The notes beneath the pieces are model-generated. The model worked only from the letters and a program-made list of their open reading frames with translations. It was not told the DNA's origin and did not search any database. The translations under genes and the position numbers were made by a program. Below, in pieces: positions 11,503-20,339 of a DNA stretch of 64,000 nt (position 1 is the stretch's first letter; every line of letters starts with the position of its first letter). The DNA is from Mugil cephalus. Lineage: Eukaryota > Chordata > Actinopteri > Mugiliformes > Mugilidae. The DNA lies in the NCBI RefSeq assembly GCF_022458985.1, contig NC_061776.1, positions 620,001-684,000 on the forward strand, written 5' to 3'.

Positions 11503-11553
11503 CAACACAACATTTTATCATAACATCAAAACATCAGAGCATCACAACATATT

Positions 11554-13296
11554 TTAGTGTTGGCAGCTATAGGTGTTGATAAGCCACGTTTTCAGTTTTT
11601 TTTTAAAGCCCTTGTATGTCGTGAGCAGTTTAATCTCCTCAGGTATTGAGTTCCACACACTTGCACTCCTTACTGACCAGGCCGACTTACTGAAAGTGCT
11701 CCTGCGCGAAGGAATATAACAGTCACCTCTGACAGAGCCTCGAGTGACACGCTCAAGGCTGTTTCTTTGGCTGATGAACTCTGCCAGAGGATCTGGAGCC
11801 AATTTATGGAGCACTTTGTAGGTCAGTTTTAGGTCTGCAAATGTGTGAAGACTGTCCCAATTTAAAATACTATACTTTTTTAAAATTTCACAGTGATGAT
11901 AGTGCCTAGGTTTTTTATCCATAACTTTAATTGCTTGTTTGTACAAGATTTCCAGTGGTTTTTTTGAGCTCTGACCAGCCTGGGACCAGCTAGTTAGGCA
12001 GTAGTTGAAATGACTGAAAATCATCGAATGCAAGTACATTTTTGCGGCTTCAGTAGACATTTCATTTTGAATTGCACGAAAATTAACGAGGTTTAACTTG
12101 ATTTTTTTACACAATTTGCCAATATGGGCTTTAAAGGAAAGCTCAGAATCGATTATTATCCCAAGATATTTATATTGGTTGACAATTTGTATTTTTTCTC
12201 CATTAACATGTATGTCAGGGTCAAGTGATACTTTGTTTGTTTTAGTGAAATACATGCCTACAGTTTTAGAAACATTTAGCTGTAGACAGCACTCCTGCAA
12301 CCAATTTGTAACACAGGACATTGCTTTGATGAGTTGAGCGGCAACAATGTCTTTGGTGTGACCATGAACAAAGAAAACCGTATCGTCTGCATACATTACG
12401 CATTCAGCTTCTGGACAGACAGTGGGCAAATCATTAATATAAAGACTAAATAAAAGGGGGCCTAATATTGATCCCTGAGGGACTCCAGAGGTTAGCCTAA
12501 GAGAGTCAGATATGCAGTTGTTAACAGATACAGATTGTGTTCGATCATGCAGATATGATTCAATCCATCCCACAGCGTTTTGAGAGAAGTTAAATTTTGA
12601 GAGTTTGGTTAGAAGAACAGAGTGATTTACTGTATCAAAAGCTTTCCTGAGGTCCAAAAACACCGCCCCTACAACTCCACCCTTATCGAGAAATTTTTTT
12701 ATTTTCTCAATAAGGAAGCAAGTAGCCATCTCAGTGGAATGCTTGGATCTGAAACCAAACTGCATGGCATGGAGAGAGGGGGAGCTGCTGTTTAAATGAT
12801 GGACAATCTGCTGTGACACCCATTTTTCTGCGATTTTGGAAATGGCTGGAAGAATGCTTATTGGGCGGTAGTTATGCAGAGATGTTGGGTCACCAAATTT
12901 AAAGACAGGGGTAACAATGGCAGATTTCCAGGCCTTTGGAAATTGACCCGATGAAGCTGAAAGATTGATGATTGAGGCAATCGGAGTGGCAAGAGCTGAA
13001 CCTAGATCTTTGAGCATGTTCGAATCCATTCCAAAAACATCCTTTGCTTTTGATGGTTTGAGTGATCGAATTAAATCAATAACTTTAGTCTCAGTAATAT
13101 TTGTAAAGGTTAAAGACTGCGTTGCAGACGATACAGGGTATTCCCTCCTTTGTTTTACTGTGAACTTATCAGAAATTTCTGACACAGACTCAATGAAGTA
13201 GTTGTTGAAAGCATCAGCCATCACTTGAGGTTCTGTCAAGACATTTCCATTTAATTGAATTTGCATTAGTTTTGTTTTGTTTTTTTTGGGGATCAC
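11554..13296 (-). CDS. LINE ORF2 second part: reverse transcriptase (580 codons open)
   Basis: This is the RT of the minus-strand LINE. In order it shows a linker, the fingers block (SIINLSASSGQFPKAWK), NYRPISILPAISKIAEK, VFLDLRKAFDTVNH, a PQGSILGPLLF block, the catalytic YADD (about residue 302, bases 12382-12393), the thumb (NQYKYLGIIIDSELSFKAHI) and a C-terminal SVRSASVWNSIPEE block. The RT part is uninterrupted. The ATG at 13296 is probably not a real start: this frame is the continuation of the endonuclease ORF, displaced by a one-base shift at an eight-base A run (T on the + strand, 13280-13287). It serves the retrotransposon, not the immune locus. Confidence 0.88.
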   Translation of the reverse strand: MIPKKNKTKLMQIQLNGNVLTEPQVMADAFNNYFIESVSEISDKFTVKQRREYPVSSATQSLTFTNITETKVIDLIRSLKPSKAKDVFGMDSNMLKDLGSALATPIASIINLSASSGQFPKAWKSAIVTPVFKFGDPTSLHNYRPISILPAISKIAEKWVSQQIVHHLNSSSPSLHAMQFGFRSKHSTEMATCFLIEKIKKFLDKGGVVGAVFLDLRKAFDTVNHSVLLTKLSKFNFSQNAVGWIESYLHDRTQSVSVNNCISDSLRLTSGVPQGSILGPLLFSLYINDLPTVCPEAECVMYADDTVFFVHGHTKDIVAAQLIKAMSCVTNWLQECCLQLNVSKTVGMYFTKTNKVSLDPDIHVNGEKIQIVNQYKYLGIIIDSELSFKAHIGKLCKKIKLNLVNFRAIQNEMSTEAAKMYLHSMIFSHFNYCLTSWSQAGQSSKKPLEILYKQAIKVMDKKPRHYHHCEILKKYSILNWDSLHTFADLKLTYKVLHKLAPDPLAEFISQRNSLERVTRGSVRGDCYIPSRRSTFSKSAWSVRSASVWNSIPEEIKLLTTYKGFKKKLKTWLINTYSCQH

Positions 13297-15310
13297 CCAA
13301 TAGTTTTTTAATATAATTCCAGGTTATTTTAGAATTCCCCCTTGCACTATTCAAGGCAGTAATGAAAAAGTCAGCTTTAGACTTTCTTATTTCTTTCACT
13401 ACCCTATTTCTCAACGAAACAAATTGGTGTCTGTTGTGCCCTAATTTGAGTGACAACTTCAAAGAGTTGTCTCGTTCTTTCATGAGTTTAAGAATAGATC
13501 TGTTTAACCAGGGAAGGCCGTTCTTTCTAGCTTTTAATTTAATTATCCGTGTAAATTGTGTAATTATTTGTTGTATTTTATTAGCCATATTAAAACAATC
13601 CATATCCAAGTTTTTGCCGGTGAACAATTCATCCCAGTTTACTTCTTTAATTGAGTCTTGAAAGTTTTGTTGTTCCTGTTTTGGTATCCTATAGAGTTCA
13701 GTGGCGGCCAAGGGTTTGAAGCGTTTTTTATTTAATTTTCTTGTGATCATTATAAGATTGTGATCAGACATTCCTGTGAGCATATTATATGACTTCAAAA
13801 TCCTTTCTGGTCTATTAGTAAAAGTTAAATCAATCTGGGTGCTCGTGAAATTTGTAATTCTTGTAGGGCCATTAATTACCTGAGTCATATCCATATCATC
13901 CATAACCTTTTTCAAATTTTTCCTAACTTTGTTAACTTTCCAATTAACATTTAAGTCACCCATTATTATCACCTCTTTTGCAGGATTGAGTTGTTTCAAT
14001 AAAATTTCCAACTTTTCAAAAAAATCCACATTTGAAGAAGGAGGCCTATAAATAACTATAAGAATAAAAGACATTTGCTGTGACAAGGAAACAGTTAGTC
14101 CAAGAATTTCTAATCCATTTTCATCTGTGACATATATCTCATTGCAGTTAAAGGTGTCCTTGGCATAAATCATAACACCTCCTCCCTTGGAACCCTGTCT
14201 GTCTTTTCTGAAAATTTTATAACCAGGTACAGACAGTATTGCTGAGGGCGAAGATTCACGAAGCCATGTCTCAGATAGGCAGAGGAAGTCAATATTAGAG
14301 TCAGTGAGAAGGTGATGGACCTGATCACTTTTTGGTAGAATACTTCGTATATTTAAGTGTGCACAGAGAATGCCTTTTGATTTATGTATTGAATCCCATA
14401 TTAGTTTAGAGTTATTGACGGTTTGAAACACCCTAAATTTACGGTGTTTTAATATTGCAGGATTTGGCAGCCTCTTGTTTATTTTATTGACAATGTTTGC
14501 AAGTGGCTTTGCACTGCTTGTTTCCACATCAGCCAAAAGACCTCCGCCTACCGTTGGCCCAGTAAACGAAGGTGGAAGCCCAGCTAATGGGGGTGTAGGC
14601 CCAGGTAGCTGAGGTGGAGGCCCAGGTAGCTGAGGTGGAGGCCCAGCTAGCAAAGGTGGAGGCCCAGCTAGCAGAGGTGGAGGCCCAGCTAGCGGTGGTG
14701 GAGGCCCAGCTAGCAGAGGTGGAGGCCCAGCTAGCAGAGGTGGAGGCCCAGCTAGCAGAGGTGGAAGCCCAGGTAGCGGAGGTGGAGGCCCAGATAGTAA
14801 AGGTGGAGGCCCAGCTAGCAGTGGTATTGGCCCAGATAGCAGAGGTGAAGGCCCAGCTAGCGGTGGTGGAGACCCAGCTAGCAGAGGTGGAGGCCCAACG
14901 ATCAGAGGTGGAGGCCCGGCTAGCAGAGGTGGGAGCCCAGCTAGCAGAGGTGGAGGCCCAGCTAGCGGTGGTATTGTCCCAGGTAGCGGTGGTGGAGGCC
15001 CAGCTAGCGGTGGTGGAGGCCCAGCTAGCAGAGGTGGAGGCCCAACGATCAGAGGTGGAGGCCCGGCTAGCAGAGGTGGGAGCCCAGCTAGTAGAGGTGG
15101 AGGCCCGGCAAGCAGAGGTGGGAGCCCAGCTAGCAGAGGTGGAGGCCCAGCTAGCAGTGGTATTGGGTGAGCTAGCAATGTTGTTAGCCCGGCTGCCCGA
15201 GATGAAGGCCCCGTTATCAGTAATGTTGGCCCAGCTAGCAAAGGTGAAGGCCCAGCTGGTACTGGCCCAGGGTTTAGTTCAACATCACCAGCCAAAAGAA
15301 GTATCAGCAA
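13214..15310 (-). CDS. LINE ORF2 first part: 2A-like motif, proline-rich repeats, apurinic-type endonuclease
   Basis: The frame is open from just after a TGA at 15323-15325 to 13214. There is no in-frame ATG before the motif, and 15310 is a TTG, so the true start is unknown. Order: hydrophobic LLLILLLAG, 2A-like GDVELNPGP (15263-15289), some 35 PPLLAG-type units to about residue 265, then endonuclease with LCAHLNIRS (about residue 314), CLSETWL, VIYRPPS, MGDLNVNW (about 450), QIDLTFTN and SDHNLIM (about 514). In characterised 2A sequences the ribosome skips the Gly-Pro bond. Here that would release a short hydrophobic leader. The frame is lost at the A8 run where RT begins. Confidence 0.85.
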   Translation of the reverse strand: MLILLLAGDVELNPGPVPAGPSPLLAGPTLLITGPSSRAAGLTTLLAHPIPLLAGPPPLLAGLPPLLAGPPPLLAGLPPLLAGPPPLIVGPPPLLAGPPPPLAGPPPPLPGTIPPLAGPPPLLAGLPPLLAGPPPLIVGPPPLLAGSPPPLAGPSPLLSGPIPLLAGPPPLLSGPPPPLPGLPPLLAGPPPLLAGPPPLLAGPPPPLAGPPPLLAGPPPLLAGPPPQLPGPPPQLPGPTPPLAGLPPSFTGPTVGGGLLADVETSSAKPLANIVNKINKRLPNPAILKHRKFRVFQTVNNSKLIWDSIHKSKGILCAHLNIRSILPKSDQVHHLLTDSNIDFLCLSETWLRESSPSAILSVPGYKIFRKDRQGSKGGGVMIYAKDTFNCNEIYVTDENGLEILGLTVSLSQQMSFILIVIYRPPSSNVDFFEKLEILLKQLNPAKEVIIMGDLNVNWKVNKVRKNLKKVMDDMDMTQVINGPTRITNFTSTQIDLTFTNRPERILKSYNMLTGMSDHNLIMITRKLNKKRFKPLAATELYRIPKQEQQNFQDSIKEVNWDELFTGKNLDMDCFNMANKIQQIITQFTRIIKLKARKNGLPWLNRSILKLMKERDNSLKLSLKLGHNRHQFVSLRNRVVKEIRKSKADFFITALNSARGNSKITWNYIKKLLGDPQKKQNKTNANSIKWKCLDRTSSDG
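14530..15255 (-). repeat. 21-bp coding minisatellite (PPPLLAG heptads)
   Basis: Tandem units near GGCCCAGCTAGCAGAGGTGGA (+ strand), each seven codons, lie between the 2A-like motif and the endonuclease. Larger blocks repeat as well: the stretch near 14877-14960 recurs near 15019-15100. The length stays a multiple of three over most of the array, which keeps the ORF open. Confidence 0.9.
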
Positions 15311-15352
15311 GAGGTTAAGAACTCAACTAGCAGAGTTTGTTTCCTGATAGTT

Positions 15353-15630
15353 GGTTCCGTCCTTAAATTCTTTAGTAGGCACTTACGTCGCTACCAAGGT
15401 CCAGTCCAGTGGAGGCCTCTGCTTTATGCGGCCTCATGGAAGTTGGAGAGCTGCAGCAGCCGCTCCCTGTGAGGGGCAAAAGACCAGAGTAAGAGTAAGA
15501 GGGGGGTAAGAGAGTAAGAGAGGGGCCTCTCTCCCTTTTATTGGCTCAATGACCTCAGAGGTCTTGGCCATACAGTGACCAATGGGGGTCACACACAGGT
15601 TTCACATCTAGATGTGAAAAGGTGAAGGCT
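15353..15630. other. Unassigned flank of the LINE insertion
   Basis: No gene was recognised. Read on the minus strand, it has LTR-like features (AATAAAAG after a CCAAT-like stretch). This is weak and not diagnostic. Confidence 0.3.
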
Positions 15631-15921
15631 GCAGTCAAACAGTAAAAGAGGCTGATTTAGAATCTGTAGAACAAAGTGATGACATGGATCATAGTTCATT
15701 AGATTCCTTATTTACTGGATGATGTTGCTGCTAAAAAGCAGCAGAAAGCCTCCAGAATAACAGAGGTTTATGTGTTGGGGCTTAAAGCTCTAAAATCTAT
15801 CCAGCTGTGGTTTTGGTCTTCATAACATCCAGTGATATGAGAGGAGGAACAGGTGGAGGGAGGAGCAACACTGTCAAAGAGCAGAACAGAAAAGGACTCC
15901 CACTATCACATCCATCCAATA
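15631..15921 (+). repeat. V4 upstream region, duplicated at 33076-33366
   Basis: 291 bp immediately before the V4 leader exon, matched base for base in length by 33076-33366. It presumably includes the V4 promoter. Confidence 0.85.
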
Positions 15922-15954
15922 TCTAAACCGTACATAACAGAGACTGTGTGGAAG

Positions 15955-16431
15955 ATGCTGTCACTGCATCACTGGCTCACGTTTCCTTTGTTTGTGATCA
16001 CACTAAAAGGTAGGTTACAGCAGGAAGAAGAAATGCCTTTAAATGATCTGTTTGCTACAAATCACTGGAACAGGAGCTCAGAGTTTAATATTGTCTTTAA
16101 CAACATTTATCTTTCCTTTAGGAGTCAGCTGTCAACAACTCACTGCAATCGAGACTGAAGAGTCCAGTTTAGAAGGAACCACTGTTACTCTGACCTACAG
16201 ATACTCCAACACTATATCTGCTAGTGATGATTTCTACTGGTATCGACAATATCCAGGAAAACCTCCAGAGTTCCTCCTGTACATCTCAGGACTTAACAGA
16301 TCAAGACCATCAGAGACTCTGGAATCAGCATCAAGGTTCTCCACTAAACTGTCTGGAGAAAAACATCTGGATCTGGAGATCTCCTCTGCTGCAGTGACAG
16401 ACTCTGCTGTGTACTACTGTGCTCTGAGGCC
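15955..16431 (+). CDS. TRA/TRD V segment V4 (family C), first conserved Cys is Tyr
   Basis: Leader exon 15955-16009 encodes MLSLHHWLTFPLFVITLK plus one base (donor GTAGGT). The acceptor CTTTCCTTTAG ends at 16121. V exon 16122-16431 starts GVSCQQLTAIETEESSLEG and has [42 protein letters not shown] and CALR. Where family member V13 has VTLSC, the codon at 16196-16198 is TAC (Tyr), so the canonical disulfide cannot form. An extra Cys sits near the N-terminus (GVSC). The frame, splice signals and RSS are intact, so it can probably rearrange. Whether a stable chain results is uncertain. Confidence 0.85.
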
Positions 16432-16469
16432 CACAGTGACAGGAAACACCAAAACTCTGAACAAAAACC
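16432..16469 (+). other. V4 RSS (22-bp spacer)
   Basis: Heptamer CACAGTG 16432-16438, nonamer ACAAAAACC 16461-16469. Confidence 0.95.
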
Positions 16470-16559
16470 TTTGGAGCAAAGACAACGCAATACTCCACTA
16501 CCTCTACTAGAGGGAGCCACACTCTGTTCAACTTCTATGAGGTGATTTGCTAGTTTCTT

Positions 16560-17640
16560 GTTCCATGAAAGTTTTAGTTGATTTTTTTTTTTTTTTAGTT
16601 TTTTTTTTTATTATTATTATTTTCAAATTCAACTCAACTCAAACTTTGTTCATAGACACATTTAAAACAACCAGGTTGACCAAAGTGCTGTAAAAAGTAG
16701 CATGGATGGTGCAACACAACAACAATTACAATAAATAAAATAAAATACATAAACAGTGCAATAAAACTGAGTAAAATAAAACAGAACAGAAAACAATTAA
16801 AATGAAATCAAATTTTCCCACATGTCCACTTCAACTCAATAAAAAGACAGGGAGAAGACGTGTGTGTTCAGGGAGGATTTAAGAATCTAAATCATTCCCA
16901 CGGATCAGATGTACCAGGGCAGGTTGTTCCAGAGCCTGGGAGCCCCCACCACAAAGACTCGGTCACCTTTGGGTCTTAGCCTAGTTTTGGGGGGTTCCCA
17001 GTAGCAGCTGGTTAGGAGATCTCAATGATCTGTCAGGGGTGTGGAAACGGAGGATCTCAGTCAAATACTGTGAGGGTAGACTATGAAGAGCTTTAAACAC
17101 ACATTTATTCTAAAAGCAATCAGGAGTCAGTGCAGTGAAGACAGGATGGGGGATATGTGGTCACACTTGAGTTTGTCAGTGAGAAGAAGGGCAGCTGCTG
17201 ACAGTAGTCCAGTCATGTGTTAATAAAAGCATGGATCACAGTCTCAAGATCTCTGGTGATAAAACCCCCAAATGGAAGAAGCCGTTTTTCACTACGGAAC
17301 TAACCTGGCGATCTAATTTCAGCCTGTCATCACATATTACGCCAACATTTTTACTGATGACTGGATGTTTGGTGTGAGGGAGCCTCATCTGCTGGAACAC
17401 ATCCAGACATTATGATTTTAGTTTTGTTGTCATTTAGGTTCAGAAAGCTTGAAGTCATCCAGGACTGAACATCAATTTAGACAGTCAAGCAATGTCTGAA
17501 CAGAATCACTGGATTTTGATGTTAAACGTACGCAGATCTGAACATCATCTGCATAACAATGACAGGAAAGGTTATAATTCTTGAAAATTGACTTAGTACG
17601 GAAAACACAATAACAAGGTGCTTTTATACACTACACTTTC
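16560..17640 (-). mobile_element. L2-like LINE remnant, minus strand
   Basis: Read on the minus strand from about 17600 it shows a CHCYADDVQI-type catalytic block, then a decayed thumb region (RDHISPILSSLH-like), then the C-terminal GDRVFVVGAPRLWNNLPW block near 16900, ending in A/T-rich sequence at about 16575-16620. Many stops are present. Confidence 0.7.
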
Positions 17641-17992
17641 CATGGTAAAGAAAAACCCTTCACAACATCCAGACAAGTGAAGAGCAGAGAGGTACGTATA
17701 CCATCATCCAAGTCTACTACAAAGAGAAGACGTCATGAGAGCAAGTACAGAGAGTTCAGCACAAGGTGGAAACCATTCAGAAACCTCAAGAAAGACCAGA
17801 TCAGACTTTGTAGAAGTCTTGTCAGGTGGTATGATAGATTCAGCTCCCTGTACCCAACACCAGCATCAGATTACAGGAGATCAGTGTCCAACCTTTAGCT
17901 GGAACTTTGAACATCTAACAATCCAGCACCACTGACAGTGATTGGCTAATGATTTATGAAGTCATGATATTAACCATTTAATGACACAACAG
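17641..17992. other. Unassigned stretch before V5
   Basis: A 73-codon open frame (17677-17898) is rich in Arg and Ser and matches nothing I recognise. It is treated as chance. Confidence 0.3.
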
Positions 17993-18166
17993 TGGAGAGA
18001 AGAACAGAAAGTGGACATTCAGTAAATATGTGTCTGAAGCAGAGCTGCTCTGGATGCAGGAAGAATCTGACTGAACTCTGGCTCCACCCACTGATGATGA
18101 AGTGGACCAATCAGATTGTTGGTGTGTTCATGTTGATGTTGAGGAGAAGGGCTGTGCAGCAGAGAG
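17993..18166 (+). repeat. V5 upstream block shared with V7 (24570-24742)
   Basis: About 174 bp, nearly identical to the block 5' of V7, with a CCAAT box at 18107-18111 (inside GACCAATCAGATTG). It ends about 30 bp before the V5 ATG. It probably carries the V promoter. Confidence 0.8.
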
Positions 18167-18198
18167 CCTCTTTACTGTTTCCATCCTCCTTTAGAGCC

Positions 18199-18696
18199 AT
18201 GTTGCTTCACCTACTCCTGTGGATTTGGTTTCACTTTATCGGTGAGTGTCTGATCAGAGATGAAGTCGTATTTAATCTACTGGACTGACAAGATATTTGG
18301 TCATTTCATAGCTACAGCTTTATCTGATTAAGAAGCAGAGAAGAGGAGTCTCCTGATGTCTGAATCTCTCCCAGACTAACTGACATGAACAACTCTGTTT
18401 TCAGCCCTGGGCTCCATGAACAGCATCAACCAGGAAAGTCGTGAAGAAGTTGTTGCAGAGGGAAGAAGCATCAATCTGACCTGTAAATATGACGGTAGTA
18501 TCTACAATATCCAGTGGTACCGACAATACCAGAGATCCAGACCAGAGTTCCTGCTCCACATCACAGAGTCAGGATCAATTCATCCAACTCTTTCAGATTT
18601 CTCAGCTCACATCAACAAATCACAGAGACGAGTCAACCTGGAGATCTCCTCTGCTGCAGTGACAGACTCTGCTGTGTACTACTGTGCTCTGAGGCC
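18199..18696 (+). CDS. TRA/TRD V segment V5 (single-member family), apparently functional
   Basis: Leader exon 18199-18241 encodes MLLHLLLWIWFHFI plus one base (donor GTGAGT). The acceptor TGTTTTCAG ends at 18404. V exon 18405-18696 starts ALGSMNSINQESREEVVAEG and contains INLTC (first Cys), IQWYRQY, a short CDR2, [18 protein letters not shown] and CALR. The body differs from all other families here, yet its last 60 coding bases, RSS and 3' flank match families C and D. It heads the V5-V6 cassette. Confidence 0.93.
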
Positions 18697-18734
18697 CACA
18701 GTGACAGGAAACACCAAAACTCTGAACAAAAACC
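18697..18734 (+). other. V5 RSS (22-bp spacer)
   Basis: Heptamer CACAGTG 18697-18703, nonamer ACAAAAACC 18726-18734. Confidence 0.95.
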
Positions 18735-18926
18735 TTTGGAGCAAAGACAACACAATACTCCACAACATCCACTAGAGGGAGCCACACTCTGTTCAACCAC
18801 TGATTTCTGACTCATTGGACTGAGGACAAAGACAACAGAGAAATGAAGCAGTTGACATCTGAGACAGAGCTGCTGTTGAAGCAGAGAAGAATTTGATTGG
18901 TTGAGTTGAAGTCAAGCTGTAACTGG

Positions 18927-18966
18927 CCCCGCCCACTCAACATCATCAGCTCATCCAATGACATTA
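18927..18966 (+). promoter_or_regulatory. Putative family B V promoter block (V6)
   Basis: GC box 18927-18934, CCAAT 18955-18959 and TGACATTA 18959-18966, with the upstream ATTGG intact. Confidence 0.45.
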
Positions 18967-19040
18967 TTTCTTCCTCATTCTACTCTGGTGGAAGAACATT
19001 GTTGATGTGCTGTCTGTCTGCCTTTAATAACTCCAAAGAC

Positions 19041-19654
19041 ATGTTGTTTTACCTCTTTTTGCTTCTATCTCACATTATAGGTGAGTTGAAGAACAGGGAT
19101 TCAAGTTTTGTTGAAGCTGCTGCATTAACCAGATATACAGACTGCACTTCACAACTCTTCTTGTTTTCTTTGCTCTGATACAATGAAAATCATCTTTTCA
19201 TCATCTTCTACATTGAACTGACAGAGTTGTACAGTTGATTTTGTTGTGAATGTCCACAGAGTAACACTGTACAGGAGACATTTTCCACTGTCTTCTCCTC
19301 TCAGCCTCATGGACAATGTTAATCTAATGGCTTCATGTTCTCTACTTTTTCCAGGACTAACAGCTGGAGACACAATCTCTCCTGAACGAGATGAAGTCAG
19401 TGGAACAGAAGGACAATCTGTCACACTCTCATGCAACTATCAGACAAGATACAATAATATCTATCTTTACTGGTACAGACATCATTCTGACCTTCAGGCT
19501 CCTCAGTTTATTCTCTGGAAGAGAGGAAAAGGTGGCTCAGATGAACACATTCCTGATAAGCGCTATACATCAAAAACAACAGATACCTCAACTGAACTGA
19601 CCATAACATACCTAACCCTGGCAGACACAGCTCTCTACTACTGTGCTCTAGAAA
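19041..19654 (+). CDS. TRA/TRD V segment V6 (family B), apparently functional
   Basis: Leader exon 19041-19080 encodes MLFYLFLLLSHII plus one base (donor GTGAGT). The acceptor TTTTCCAG ends at 19354. V exon 19355-19654 has DTISPERDEVSGTEG, VTLSCNY, LYWYRHHSDLQAPQF, LTITYLTLADTALYYC and CALE. CDR1 and CDR2 differ clearly from V2 (YNNIYLY; WKRGKGGSD), while the framework is almost unchanged, as expected for a diversifying family. The start lies 344 bp after the V5 heptamer. Confidence 0.93.
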
Positions 19655-19693
19655 CACAGTGATACAAAGTGTAGAAGAGGCTGTACAAAAACC
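19655..19693 (+). other. V6 RSS (23-bp spacer)
   Basis: Heptamer CACAGTG 19655-19661, nonamer ACAAAAACC 19685-19693. Confidence 0.95.
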
Positions 19694-19857
19694 TGAACCC
19701 AGATATGTGACTACTCTTCAAAGAGGAGGGAAGTGGTATTCAAACCACAGCTTCATATCAGATGGATTCTGCTAATTCCTGTTTTATCAGAGTCACTGTG
19801 GTTACAGCTGCTAATGAAACACTGTGGGAGGATTCACATGAGCAGCAAATCCACATC

Positions 19858-20107
19858 AGGAAGAAAACAGCTACATGATGGTTTAAATACAAGGATTTCA
19901 AGTCAACTGGGAAACAAACTGTTACCCACCTGGGTACCAGACCCATTCATGTTATTTAAGAGAGAGTTTATCGTGTCCCACCAGAAGGGGGCGCACCACA
20001 TAACGCATGCTTGTCCTGAGACTCACCTAGACGTGACTGTGAGTGCCCTTCCTTGAGTCCGCTGGTCAACCTGGGTATGAAACGTGATGTAAAGCTCATA
20101 AATCAGA
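19858..20107. other. Foreign DNA replacing the V6 3' flank
   Basis: The conserved family B flank breaks off after CCACATC (19851-19857). The following 250 bp match nothing else in the window and no gene is seen. Confidence 0.45.
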
Positions 20108-20339
20108 CATCATCAAATGGTGGACCTTGGTCCGAATCGAGTGATGGTTCTGTCCGGATCCGTGGGCTGTGACCAATATCTGATAAATTCATGAGAATAG
20201 TTGATTTTCATGGAGCATTTTTTTCTGATGGTAACAACTATGGTGGACGCTGCTACTTCACTTGATACAACAATAGCTTCACTCAGTTGAGCCGATCAAA
20301 TCCTTTGTTTAGCCTCCGTGGCCGGCGCTCCAGAGCAGA

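Larger units (their letters stand above)
11266..15352 (-). mobile_element. Near-complete LINE with 2A-like motif, minus strand
   Basis: About 4.1 kb. From its 5' side (right) it has an ORF with a 2A-like peptide, a proline-rich repeat and endonuclease, then reverse transcriptase, then a 3' UTR ending near 11279 in CCCTTTCTTAAATAAA (read on the minus strand), which is typical of Rex1/L2/CR1-like fish LINEs. A possible imperfect target duplication is GGCTCCGTC (11257-11265) and GGTTCCGTC (15353-15361). It is the youngest-looking LINE in the window: long open frames with one obvious frameshift. Confidence 0.85.

Noticed and set aside
13095-13201. Several + strand ORFs inside 11554-15310
   Set aside because: They are antisense shadows of the LINE endonuclease and RT frames.
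14614-15318. 234-codon + strand ORF of VEAQLAE heptads that looks like a perfect coiled coil
   Set aside because: It is the antisense of the LINE proline-rich 21-bp repeat. A repeat unit of seven codons gives heptads on any open strand. No start context, promoter or conservation supports it.
17677-17898. Basic 73-codon ORF before V5
   Set aside because: No recognisable domain, no signal or partner, and it lies in repeat-rich DNA.
19246-19662. Longer ORFs that run from the leader intron into family B V exons (MNVHRVTLYRR..., also at 32318, 47779 and 62809), suggesting an alternative first exon
   Set aside because: The leader exon and splice sites are conserved in all copies, and V17 has a TGA in this intron frame. 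Openness is a result of recent duplication.
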